The position numbers and the translations under genes were made by a program. From Nectonema munidae (Eukaryota > Nematomorpha > Nectonematoida > Nectonematidae), in NCBI GenBank assembly GCA_030549495.1, contig JAUIRK010001037.1, positions 186,001-250,000 on the forward strand: DNA of 64,000 nt, in the 5' to 3' direction. Position 1 is the stretch's first letter; every line of letters begins with the position of its first letter. The notes below the pieces were generated by a model. It was given only the letters and a program-made list of their open reading frames with translations. It had not been told where the DNA came from and did not search any database. This document shows positions 33,434-44,489 of this stretch, piece after piece.

Positions 33434-35539
33434 AAATGTATAATTTTAATTATTTAAATATGAATCAACGATACTTTATGTAAATAGGACTATTCAAAGA
33501 CCGCGTTGGGATAAAAAGTTTACCTTTTTTAAAAGATAAAAATAGCATGCATAACTGGCATTTTCATTCTTTTTAATTTACATACATTAAAAAGTGTAAT
33601 ACACAATGAGGCATTAAAAAAATTTACCTAAAACAAAAAGAAAAACTTTAAAATTAAGCTTTTTTTATTTTTGAATACAGAAAAATTTCAAAAACATATT
33701 TTTTCTTTGTGTCTTTTGATCTGTTTTCTATTTTATAACAAAGATGAGAAGCAACTTAGCTCAAGAAGGGAGCAAAAAAAATAGAAGGTCTAGTTGACAT
33801 TAGAGAAATTTATCTAAAAGAAAAATTCAAATTAGTGAGATTGAAAATAGGGATTAATGTTTTAAAAAATGATAGAATTGTATGATCTGGGTTTATAGTG
33901 GTGTTGAAGAGATGATTCAATTGTAAGGATGTTTAATGACGAAATTTTGAAATTTGGATGAAGTGTGTAAGTCTAAATGCCTAGTAGGTGTTATGCTTTA
34001 GTAGCTTACGATTCAGATATGAAGAAAGAACTGTTAGAGAAACTAATGAGCTATTTCATGGGAATAGCAACTAAAGCGAAAATAAAGATCAGTTGCAAGT
34101 GATATATGCTCTAGTTGGGTTTTGCATGGGCATCATCTAATTATCCTTTCGATAATTAAACGTGAGAAGGTAGGGATATTTGAAAGAGGACCGAGAAGAG
34201 GGGTGATGTTTTTTGTAAAGGTGATTTCCACTGCTAATATAAATTGTTACAAAGTCATTTTTGATGCTTTTTCAAAGTATAGCTTCTGTGTGAATTTTTC
34301 TCACAGTTTTTTCTTTAGATAATTCTCCAAGAACCTTGTTTTTTGTTTCTAGTGATATTTTTATATCTTCATTTGTTTTTGAATTTCAATGAACTGAGCC
34401 CCCTGGATATATTCCAAAATATTCATAGGTCATTTTATCGAAAGTAATCAGGAACCTTTAAAAAAATAGGATTCTTCTTGTGTAATTGGGGTCTTTTTTT
34501 AATTGTGAGTAATATTTATTAATTATAAATATAGGTTCAGTATATTTATTTATGATATCACTAAGATTGTTAGTGAATAATAAGAAAACTGAATAATTAC
34601 TTAGCCAACTACATAAATCATCATGGTAGCATAACTTGGAACCTGATATTTTTTGGACTAAGTATGCTATGTATTCTTTTTCTCCATTTTGAATACTTTC
34701 CATTGGAAGGGCATCACAAGTAAAAAAATTTGTACCATTCATAGTTATCTAATAATCACCTTTTCAAAGGGCGTGACTTTTTACCCAAACTCTTTTCAAA
34801 ATGTAAAAATAATTGAACTGTTTGATTATTTTGAAAGATTAGAGCGTTTTTTACATTTTTTCCAATTATTTTTCTTCTCTTAAGTGAAATAAATATTTTT
34901 ATATGCTATTTATTGGATTTTTCACTAAGGTATTTTGGAGCATCTTTTGCTCCAGTCATAAGATTTCAAAAAAATTTTATTATACTTAAAAAATTTAATG
35001 GTGAAAAAAAATTATTTTGTGATAATTGTGGAGTTTGGGGCACTAAATTAGGCAAGAAATATTTTTATATTAAAAATAAAGACGATTCTTATACTTTATA
35101 AAGAATCCATCTGGTATATTTAGAACGATAAAAAAAATGAATTTCAACCTCTTGAGTGGCAGCGTGGGCATAGCAATTTAATTATTTTAAATCAATACTA
35201 TACTACCTTGAAAAGAAGCAAAAATTATAGACGAAAGATTACTTGGTTTTCTCAATTTCCAGAAAATGAAAAAAAAATCGAAGATAAGTTTCTGTATGAA
35301 TATCTTGAAGAATATTCAAAAGAAAATATTTTTTTGCACGGTAATTCTAAAACATTTCATGAATATGCCAGAAGAAACAAAATATTCAATCAAGGAGCAA
35401 ATAAAATTAAATTATCAAACGAAAACAATATAACTGAAAGCAATAAAAAGTGGTAAAAATATACCTAGAAATACTAGGACAATTTATAATGTAAGAAATT
35501 CACTGAAAAAAGACTCAACTTTTTCTGCAAAAAAATTAC
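33434..35539. other. Unassigned 2.1 kb with orphan ORFs
   Basis: Several 60-94-codon ORFs (34458-34742 minus; 34913-35101 and 35208-35456 plus) have protein-like runs such as 'EKEYIAYLVQKISGSKLCYH' and 'KKLFCDNCGVWGTKLGKKYF', but I recognise none. They could be an unrecognised decayed transposon. Confidence 0.3.
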
Positions 35540-35991
35540 TAACTACTGGAAATACTTACATTAAATCTTAGATTTTGGTGTGCTTTAAGAATTGGTTCTA
35601 TTGTGTTTATCAGGATTGAGAGTTCTTGGAGAATTGAAGGGTGATATAGAAAGTCATAAATGGAGTTGGGGATACCATTGAAATATAAGTGGCAGAATTT
35701 GAGTAGTTTGGTACGTGTGTTTTGAAAGATGGGGCATAGAAGGATGATGTGTATTGGTCTTTCTATTTCTGTGCAACCAAAACGGCAAAGTGGGTTGTTG
35801 TGTAGTTTGAATTTGTAAAAGTAAGCATAGGTTGGGCAGTGAAAAGAGAACCATCTAATTGTGTTGCGTGCGAGAAAAATGCTTTTATTATTAATCGCAA
35901 AATTGATTAGAGGAGGAGAAATGTTGAGGGATGACCAGTTGTTAAGGATGGATGTGTGTGTTGAAGATTTGATGCAGGATAGAGGGTACAA
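35539..35991 (-). pseudogene. LINE ORF2 C-terminal zinc-binding region
   Basis: The frame overlaps the end of the previous one, so one frameshift separates them. It carries 'NPLCRFGCTEIERPIHIILL' followed by CPIF, the Cys-Cys-His-Cys C-terminal motif of this LINE group, and a short tail. LINE A has the equivalent 'PFCRFSCSYIETPIHILF'. Confidence 0.85.
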
Positions 35992-37372
35992 TGATTAAGG
36001 TTGTGTTCGATGTTAATGTTTTGGATAATTGATCTACTATGTTGTTTTCGGTGCATGTAGAATGTCCGGGAGACCAGGTGATGGTGATGTTGAAATGTTG
36101 AGCGAGTTGGGTGAGTTTGGTGACTATGCTATGACATGACAGCGGAATTTTATGATTCAGATTGAGATCGTTAATGATGTTTTGAGCGTCTGTGTAAAGA
36201 TTGATGTGACTAAAGTTGTGACGATATGTTTCGATGTTGTCTAATAGATGGCTGCAAGCGGCTAAAATTGCTAACGCTTCTGTTTCATAAGATGAAGTGT
36301 TGTTGTCGGTGTGAAGGACTTCGGAGAAAAAGAGGGTTGATGAGTTGGTGATAAAGAAGGCGTATGCACCAGTAGCATGGTGAGAGGATTTGGAACCGTC
36401 AGTAAAGATGAAAAGATTATATGGTGAGTGGGGATTAGTGCGTTGCATTTTGATTAGTTTGGTAGCAATGTTTTTATGATTGCATATGGTTAATGTGTAC
36501 AGTAATTCATCTGAACGGTTGAAATGGAAGATTGGATGGATTTCAGATGATATGGAATAGTGAGCTAGGTTTGGTATGTACTTAGCACATATGGTTTCGT
36601 AAAATGAGAGTATAAGGGATGAAGTTGAGTAGGGTTTGGTGAAAACGTGAATGGGGCTCATGGATTTGAAAGTTTTCGAGTATAGTGTTACTAGAGTTAA
36701 GTGTAGTTTGTATAGAATTGGTAGAGTGTGTGTAAGGAGTTCAAGTTTTGAGGTAGGTGTGGTGTGATACGCGTTAGTGATTGTTAGGAGACAGGTACTG
36801 GGAATTTTATTGAGAATAATTCTAGTATTAAGCAGCTTTAGGGAGAAACCCCAGGAGAGGATACCGTATTGAATTATGGGTAAAATAATTGATGTATAAA
36901 TATATTTTGAAATTTTCGGGTTTAGTCCCCATTTGTAGGAGATGGCTTTCTTGAAGGAGAAAATGATAGGCGTGAGTTTAGTGTGTAGGTTTTTGATGTG
37001 TGCTGAGAATTTAAGCTTTGATTGAAAAATGACTCCGAGATATTTTATTTGGGTTACTGGTGTGATTGGTGTGGATGATGGCATGACTAGGGCCTGTGGT
37101 AAGATTCTTTTCCTAGTGAAATGTATGATATTCAGTTTACTCTGGTTAAACTGAATTTTGTATTTAGAGGCTATAGAGTTTATATTCGTCAAAAGGGTGG
37201 TAGCGTTGTTCAAATTGGTTTCCTGGTCGTCGTTGGAGAAGGTAAAGTGGATATCGTCAGAGTAGCATTGTGCGAAGTGTGAGTTGGAATTAATGTGATC
37301 TAGGAGTGGATTGATGAGGATGAGCCATAAAATGTCTGAGAGGCAGCCGCCTTGGGGGTAGAGAGCTTGTTT
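35540..37372 (-). mobile_element. 5'-truncated LINE with RNase H (I/R1/LOA group)
   Basis: The minus strand is open from about 37368 through 35942 and continues in another frame to 35539. It starts inside the RT domain and ends after a C-terminal zinc-binding region. The upstream side breaks off at about 37372 in unrelated AT-rich DNA, as in 5'-truncated LINE insertions. The strand bias (A and C rich in the sense strand) matches LINEs A and B. Confidence 0.85.
35942..37213 (-). pseudogene. LINE ORF2: RT thumb and RNase H
   Basis: Upstream of the first Met the open frame already reads 'GGCLSDILWLILINPLLDHI' and the catalytic 'CYSDDIHFTF', a YADD variant. Within the 423 codons come the post-RT region ('SWGFSLKLL', 'NAYHTTPTSKLELL') and an RNase H domain with all four expected acidic positions: 'FTDGSKSS', 'ETEALAILAA', 'YTDAQNIIND' and 'ENNIVDQLSK'. 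RNase H next to RT marks the I/R1/LOA-type LINEs. It copies the RNA and degrades the RNA strand during target-primed integration. Confidence 0.9.
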
Positions 37373-38312
37373 TGATTAAAAATCAATAACAGTAATTAAC
37401 TAAATTAAAAGTTTTATTTAAATTTTTGAATCTGAATTCATTAGATGATGTTTGTCACTCTGCGGGTAATTTCAAGTGTCGTAGTCACTTTAATTCTTTT
37501 TCTATTGTTTCAATTGATTTAGTATTAGATGTTTGAACTAACAATTTTTTTATTTTTTGTTAGCTTGACTTTATTTCTTATAATTGCCATTTAAGTTTGA
37601 ATGTAAAAATTTATCTGCGTCAGATTTAGTATTTAAAGATGGTTGATAGTTTGATCCATCAATAACTATAGTTTTCTGAGTTGAAAATCTCTTAGATTTG
37701 ACAGTATCACTATATTATTTTTTTAAAAGATTTGCTTAGATTTAATTTCCCTTATATCAATCCAAATCATTTTTACCCTTAACTTGTTTACTATTCAATA
37801 CATCCATAATTTTCAAATCGTTTATTAAATAGTTTAAAAAAACAACTAAATCTTCTTTACTTGTATCACGACTTTTCAAATCATTATAACCTTCGCTAAT
37901 AACTTTTTCGATTGTGCTTACAATAGTATCACTTGAGTTGGGAAATAACTCCTTCAAACTCATAATCTTAAGAATGATTTTAGCACTCAGGAGTTGCTAA
38001 ACAAACTTATGCACAAAAACAAAGATTATAGAAGAAAAGAAAAACTTTTTAAATAACAATAAAAAGTTTACGGACAAAATAGATTTATAACACAATGCAA
38101 TTATTATCAAGAAAGAATATTAAAACCAACAATTTTTTAATATAAAATAACCAACTAATAAAAAGATAAATGCATTTGAAAATATTACAAATAAAATTTG
38201 AGTCAAATATATATACGTAAATTTAGTAAATAGCCATTTTGTGTGTGCATATTTTGGATGTCTTATACATAATTGATATATTATCCTTTTCTTTTGAATT
38301 GTATTTAAAATT
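37373..38312. other. Unassigned AT-rich sequence
   Basis: The minus ORF 37757-37963 ('MSLKELFPNSSDTIVSTIEK') and further minus-frame residues such as 'TIVIDGSNYQPSLNTKSDAD' near 37660 look protein-like, but I cannot assign a family. Confidence 0.3.
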
Positions 38313-38840
38313 TTGATAATTATAAGTACTTCTCCAAGCGGGTTTTATATATTTTCAGCAAAAGATTCTTATGGTATAAATATTGTACGTCTAAACATAC
38401 AATCCCTAAAGGCACAATTTAATTCTCTTAAATGTTTCATATCTCAATTTAATTCTGACTCAAATATACCCTTGCATATTGTATGTTTGCAAGAACTATG
38501 GTTAAAAGGGGACAACGATGTTAATTTTGAAATTGAAGGATATAGCTTCCAATATTTACCTAGCAAATTGAGTTCACATAATGATTTTGGTTTTTATATT
38601 CATAAAAGCGTTGATTTCACAGTAATTGATAATAAGAATGATAGCCACTTATTTGAAATATTTTCTATTAAAGTATCTATTCTTTTAGGTAGAAGTTTAA
38701 CCGTAAAGAATATTTACCGTAGGCCTTTATATTCTATAAATAATATAAAGAAATTTTTTGAAGAGATAAAACAATTCTTTCAAAGGTCAACTAATATTAA
38801 TTATTGTCTTTTAGTCTTTAGCAGGAGTTCATTATAATAT
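38313..38840 (+). pseudogene. CR1/jockey-like LINE endonuclease fragment
   Basis: A 174-codon frame with 'VRLNIQSLKAQFNSLKCFIS', 'IVCLQELWLKGDND' and 'DFGFYIHKSVDFTVI', the N-terminal half of an apurinic-like LINE endonuclease including the catalytic Glu in 'QELW'. Translation stays family-like to 'TVKNIYRRP', then the sequence breaks off. The listed ATG is only the first in the frame. Confidence 0.75.
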
Positions 38841-39109
38841 GGTAGATCTTCCATTTAGTCAAGATACATATATTTTTTAATTATTTGTTTTGATCACATA
38901 TTCTCTTTTCAATTAGTTTTCAACTTGGTTCCTTCTCTCATACAAATTTGCAAAAGATTTTATAATACGTTTTGTTTTTTTAATAAATATTTGATACTCA
39001 ATATGATTGTAGAAAATATTATAAGCCAAAATATACAAAAAAAAAGTATATTTTTACTATGTACCCAATATGCAGGCATTTTTTGAAAATTTTTTACAGA
39101 ACTGATTTT

Positions 39110-40430
39110 TAGGCATATATTACTAATTCAATTGCCACTTCGAGATATTTTTTAACCGTATTATCCAAAATCCAGTACAGAAATAAAATAAGCATTGTAG
39201 ATTTGGTATAAAACAGATATTTTATTTTTTTGAAAATATTTTTAAAGACAGTATCTAGAAGTAAACCGGAAAAGCATTCAGATATTTTAAAACCATAAAT
39301 GCCAAACCTGAGTCCAAAAATGAAACCAGCATCTTCCATTTGGCATAAAAATAGATATTTTATTTAAATTTCAAAAATATTTCTGTAGACATTAGACGTA
39401 AATCGAACATTTGATTGACACTTTCAGACATTTAAAACCTCTAAATGCAAAAAATGATTTCAGAAATAAAAATTATCATGGTCGAATTGGTATAAAAACA
39501 TATATTTCATTTAATATTATAGAGAATATTTTGGGATATAGTTTTCAGACATAAACCGCAAATTTGATTAACACTAGCAGTAAAACCTCTAAATGTGAAA
39601 ACTGTGTTCAGAAATGAAATCATCATAATTTATTTGCTATAAAAACATATATTTCATGTAAAATTTGAATCAATATTTTTCGAAACAAATTTTAGAACTA
39701 AACGCAAATTTAATTGATACTTATAGGTATTTTCAAATTCAAACTGCAAAAATTGAGTCCATAAATGAAACTAGCATGGTTGATTTGGTATAAAAACATA
39801 TATTTAATTGTAAAATTTGAATGAATGTTTTTGGAGACAATTTTTAGAAGTAAACCGCACATTTGATTAACACTTATTGGTATTTTCAAATCCTAAATGT
39901 AAAAAATGAGTTCAGAAATGAAAACAGCATGATTGATTTGGTATAAAAACATATATTTCGAGAGAATATTTTTGGAGACGATTTTCAGTAGTAAACCGCA
40001 AATTTGATTAATACTTATAGGTATTTTCACATCCTAAATGTAAAAAATGAGTTCAGAAATGAAAACAGCATCATCGATTTGGTATAAAAACATATATTTC
40101 ATGTAAAATTGAAAGAATATTTTTGGAGATAGCTTTTAGAAGTAAACCGCAAATTTAATTTACACTTATACGTATTTTAAGATCCTAAACGTAAAAAATT
40201 AGTCCAGAAATGAAACCAGAATGGCCGATTTAGTATAACACATATATTTTATGTAAAATGTGAAGGAATGTTTTTGTATTCAGAAGTTAACCGCAAATTT
40301 GATTAACACTTATAGGTATTTTCAAATCCTAAATGTAAAAAATGAGTCCAGAAATGAAAACAGCATGACCAATTTAGTATAAAAACATATATTTTATGTA
40401 AAATTTGAAGGTATATTTAATTAGATATAT
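39110..40430 (+). repeat. Satellite 2 array, nine ~145-bp units
   Basis: A '(gt)ataaaaacatatattt'-type phrase recurs near 39206, 39343, 39489, 39645, 39787, 39943, 40080, 40232 and 40376, spaced 137-156 bases. Each unit also has 'gaaatgaaaacagcatg', 'agtaaaccgcaaatttgatt' and 'acttataggtattttcaaat'. Inverted units occur at 47330-47640 and 51600-52200. Confidence 0.9.
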
Positions 40431-40439
40431 TTTTGATCA

Positions 40440-40771
40440 ATCAAAATTTTGATTGGCATTTTCTAAAAAGTAGCCGTGATTATTGAAAAAATTAAATATA
40501 AACAGTGTTATGCGTTCCAAACTGTATATAATTATAAATTTTCAAGGTATTATATAATATAGATCCTAAGTTATAAGGTTAAGTACAGATAATGTCAAAA
40601 TTTTAATTTTTGATTTTGATTGACAATTTTGGACATGAAGGGGTCATTCAACTACCATGAAAATGGTTTCAAAAGATGCAGCTAGCGATTTTAGGAAAAG
40701 TCACAAAATTTGAAGGGATATGATTCAGCCAATTTTCTACAATTAATTTTTTAGTACGCCCCCAGTACTAA
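40440..40771 (+). repeat. Repeat D, copy 1
   Basis: 'aaaagatgcagctagcgatt' with 'ggaaaagtcacaaaattt' and 'ttcaactaccatgaaaatgg' recurs inverted at 46935-47180 and direct at 53330-53545. In two of three cases it sits at the same end of satellite 2, so the two form one composite. Confidence 0.8.
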
Positions 40772-41042
40772 TAGGGTAGGTAGGTAGGTATGGAGATTTC
40801 TAAGCACTTTCCAGCTGGAGCTGATATGCTTGCAAGTCTGCTGGAATTTAGTCTTCAAAGTGTAAGTTTAGTCTTTGTGGGTCTTTCTGAAATAGAAAAG
40901 AAAATTTGGAAGATTTTCATGGCTGTAGACACTAGACTGTTGTGTAGAATGTATGGGTTAGTGATGATAATGGCTTATTGTTATTGGATATTTGAGGGAG
41001 GAATGAGTGTTTGGTTTGCAGAGAGTATTGGTTCGATTGTGG

Positions 41043-42307
41043 TTATGAGAAGAGAGAGATGTTTGATGAGTAATGGGTGTTGTAGAAGATCATGTAGAGA
41101 GGATGGAATATCTTTAAAAAAGTAGCGGCTTTTTCAAGGAGTTGGTGTCGGTGAGAATGAAAAATTGGACAATAAAAAAGAATATGTATAGGTGTTTCAA
41201 TGTACGAACAGCTGAAACGACAGAAAGGGTTTGTGTGAAGTTTGAATTTGAAGAAGTATGCATTACAAGGGCAATGGGATGAGAGCCAGCGAATGATGTT
41301 CCGAGGGAGTGAGTGAAAGTGTTTGTTTAAAATGAGTTGTGATAATGGCATAGATGTCGGAAGTGATGTGATGGTTGAGTCAATAGATTGTTGCCACTGC
41401 AGTAGTGTAGAGTTAGTTATAGTGTTTGTAAATGTGGAGATGGGTAGAGAAATAGGGGTAGGATCTGTGAATCGGAGATTTTTGATTTTGTAATGTAATC
41501 GACGAGGTCATTTTCGAAACAGTTGGAATGAGCTGGGCACCAGACGATTTTTAATTCAAAGTGATTAGATAGGTGAATAAGTTTGCTTGCTAAACTATAA
41601 GTTAAATGTGAGATTTTGTTTTCAAGTTTTAGGTCATTTATTAAATTTTGCGAGTCTGTGAAAAAAGTGATATATTTGAAGGAGGTAGAAAAGGAAGTTA
41701 GGTTATTAAGGAGAATGTTGCAGGATAGTAATACTGCATGAATTTCTGTTTCGTGTGCAGTGATTTCTGGATCTAGGTTTGTGTGCTGGATAAGGAATGG
41801 GTTTTTTGTGTTTTGTAGGAAGAATGCGCATGCAGCTGAAGAGCGGTGTTGTGATTTGGAACCGTCAGTGAAAATTGAAAGTGAACTGATAGTATTTGTT
41901 GTATGTTGGTGAGCTATAGAGTTTAGGACAAGATATCTATGGTGACAGATGTTAGTGGTGTAAGGAGGAGACGAAGAAGGGTGGATGAGCTCAATTGGGT
42001 GATTTAATGGTAGCACTTGATAAGATGTTTTGTTAGGAGCAAACTGAATTAATAAGGAATTGTAGTACTGCAGTGATTGGGATGTTTGGGTTGTGTATAG
42101 GTTGGTGAAAGGATGTAGTGGGGGTGTAGAGCAGAATGTTATAAGGTAATTTTTAAGAAGCGTTTTCTTTATATTGAGATGTAGGGGTAGCGTGTTAGTG
42201 AATAATTCAAGTTTTGTAGTTGGTGTAGTGTGATAGGCATTGGTGATAGAAAGGAGACACAGGCGATGAATTTTGTTAAAATGAGTAAGGGATGACTGAT
42301 GCTTCAA
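41043..42307 (-). pseudogene. LINE A ORF2 C-terminal part: RNase H and zinc region
   Basis: Two frames (42307-41417 and 41351-41043). The first holds RNase H with 'FTDGSKSQHRSSAACAFF', 'ETEIHAVLLSCNILL', 'FTDSQNLINDLKLENK' and 'CFENDLVDYITK', so the D-E-D-D set is kept. The second holds 'PRNIIRWLSSHCPCNAYFFK' and 'NPFCRFSCSYIETPIHILFY', the Cys/His motif. A stop and frame change lie between them near 41410-41350. Confidence 0.9.
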
Positions 42308-42522
42308 CTCTGAGCCCCATGAAAGAATTCCATATTTGAGGACAGGGAAAATGAGACTTTTATAAATGAACTTTTTTGGAAATGGGTTGTTAGGAGTGGA
42401 AGAGAGAATAGAAGTTGAAATTGTTTTGTTAAGGAATAAAGCTGATTCTCTAGTTCTGATGTTGTATTGGTTTTCATTTCGGTATTGTATAGTTTGAATT
42501 GTAGGGTTTTTAGGAAAGCTGT

Positions 42523-43234
42523 CTAGAAAATGTGTTTGCCAATGGCGTGGTTGTGTTGGATCTTTTTGTGTACATTAAGATTGGCTTGGAAAGATATAAA
42601 CGAGTGGTCTGAAGCTGAGGGTGTATCACAAATCTTCCAATTTTTTATGATTTTAATGGTTTCATTTGAGATAATGGTAATGTCATTGTGGGATTGATAT
42701 ATTTTGTCTAGGTGTTTTCGTTGAAAAGTTGGTGATGTGTTAGAATCAGCTATAGTGAGGTTATGGGCAGAAAGGAAATTGAGGGTTTGCAAACCACGAA
42801 GATTTTGTTTTGTATCCCATAAATTTGAGCGTGCATTTAGGTCTGTAGAAATAATGAGGAAAAAATTTTTGTTAATGTGGTTTTTTATTTGGGTTAATAC
42901 GTTATCAAAACGATAGGGAATGGGATGTAAAGAAGAGGGTTGTGAGTAAAGAGAACAGAAGATTATTGGTGGAGTGGATAAGAGTGAAGATGTAGTTAGA
43001 GTTAGAGAATTGGTATAATGGTGTATTTAGAATGGATGTTTTTATTATGATGCAAGCAGAGTAATCGTCTAAAGGGGGTATGTGTATGAGCTTGTATTGG
43101 TCAAGCAGGTGAGGCATGCGTGTGTAGGGTTCGTTGATTGATATTACATCGTATTGTTGGGAAAGAATTATATTAATAAGGTTATCCCATGCGGTTTTAG
43201 AATGATTTAAATTGATGTGCAGAAAATTTAACAT
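42523..43234 (-). pseudogene. LINE A endonuclease
   Basis: Frames 43234-42905 ('MLNFLHINLNHSKTAWDNLI', 'DVISINEPYTRMP') and 42792-42523 ('SNTSPTFQRKHLDKIY', 'SASDHSFISFQANL') cover the N-terminal and C-terminal parts of an apurinic-like endonuclease. The catalytic Glu in 'NEPY' and the 'SDH' triplet are visible. The two parts are in different frames. 'INLNHSKTAWDNL' resembles R1/LOA-type elements. Confidence 0.8.
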
Positions 43235-44310
43235 GTGTAATTATCTATAGTTTTAATGTGTTGCGCTAGAATTGAGTTGCTGTGATTGATATAAAAACTG
43301 CATGTTTTAGATGTTGCAATATGTGGTAGTTTGCAATTGATACATGTGGTCTTGGTTGAGTCGTTTGAGAGTGTACAAGATGTTAGTGAATGTCCTCGGT
43401 TGCCGCAGTGAGCGCAGTTTGGGGATGAGGCATTACATTTTTGTTTCAAGTGACCATATTTAAGGCAATTTTCACATTGTTTTGTTCTGGGTTTAAAAAG
43501 ATTTAGGGTTAACAAATTATATCTTAGGAATACTTTTGGTTGATTACGGAGATATTGAAATAGTTCAGGATTGTTTGGCTCAATTAGTACAGTGTAGGAG
43601 AAAGTTCCTGCCTTGTCTAGTTGGATAGGGTTAACTAATTTTCCCATACTGTTGAGGTTTTCATTTTGCTCTTCTAATGTGGCTGTAAGATCATCAATAT
43701 TAATGTCTTTAGGTATACCTCTTAGTATAAATTTGGGTATTGGAGTGGGTATATCACAAACGTTGACGCCGTTTTTTAAGAGAGAGGATTTAGCTGACGC
43801 TTTTTGTTGTGAATTTTTAAATTGAAAGTAGATAGTCCCTGTATGTGAGGATCTGGTTTTAGTGATAGAGAGGGAGTTATTTTTGGTTTCAAGACCTTTA
43901 ATAACTGGTTGGCGGTGAATAGCTTTCTCTTTCTGAGATATGATATTGTTGGGTGGCGAGATTTTTAGAGTAAGGTTAGGTTCCAGATGTTTTTTGATCA
44001 AGGGGGTGTTGGTACTTTTCGTATTGGGTGTAGATGTTGGGGCTGGTATTGTTTTCTGTTGGGAGGACGATACTGGTAAGGATTTATTACTAGCGTTAGC
44101 ATAAGATTATTGTAATGTTGTTGGTTCTAATATAGGACTTTCAAAAGTTTTAATGTAATGTAAAGCTATATTGTATTTGAGATCATTGAACAAAATTTGG
44201 TCACTTGGGGAGAGAGAGGTTTTAGCAATAAAATCATTGAATAGATTGTTCAAAGTTTCGGTCGTTTTGTTCGGTTGATCGGATTCCGAGCGTGCCCTTT
44301 TGTTTGACAT
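43228..44310 (-). pseudogene. LINE A ORF1 with three zinc knuckles
   Basis: Starts 'MSNKRARSESDQPNKTTETL' at 44310. The same frame continues past one stop at 44107-44109 to 43228, about 361 codons in all. The C-terminal third has CENCLKYGHLKQKC and CAHCGNRGHSLTSC (CX2CX4HX4C) and a third, looser CINCKLPHIATSKTC. Such ORF1 proteins bind the element's own RNA. It overlaps the endonuclease start by seven bases, the usual ORF1/ORF2 arrangement. Confidence 0.85.
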
Positions 44311-44489
44311 ATTTGTTAATTTCCTAGTGGTAATGTAAATAGAAAGGTTATTATGTTTGTATACGAATTGTATATTTGTTCTGAATATAGTATTAAAGAT
44401 AAGTAATCAAAAATTGTCCTGAAATTCTTCTAGAAACAATTTGAAGCCATTTTAATTATTAGAAGGAAATATAAATGAGCACTAATAGG

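Larger units (their letters stand above)
40772..44335 (-). mobile_element. LINE A (I/R1/LOA group), RT core deleted
   Basis: In minus orientation: ORF1 (44310-43228), endonuclease (43234-42523), then an abrupt junction near 42500-42365 straight into post-RT sequence 'FIYKSLIFPVLKYGILSWG', RNase H and the C-terminal zinc region, ending in a tetranucleotide tail that reads (ggta)n on the plus strand at 40770-40785. The RT finger-palm domain with its YADD box is absent, so about 1-1.5 kb has been lost. LINE B next to it keeps some of the missing 3' RT sequence. Confidence 0.9.

Noticed and set aside
40790-41125. 111-codon plus-strand ORF, with a near twin at 44500-44835
   Set aside because: Antisense shadow of the LINE C-terminal region, which on the minus strand shows the Cys/His motif. 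Its conservation follows from the LINE copies.
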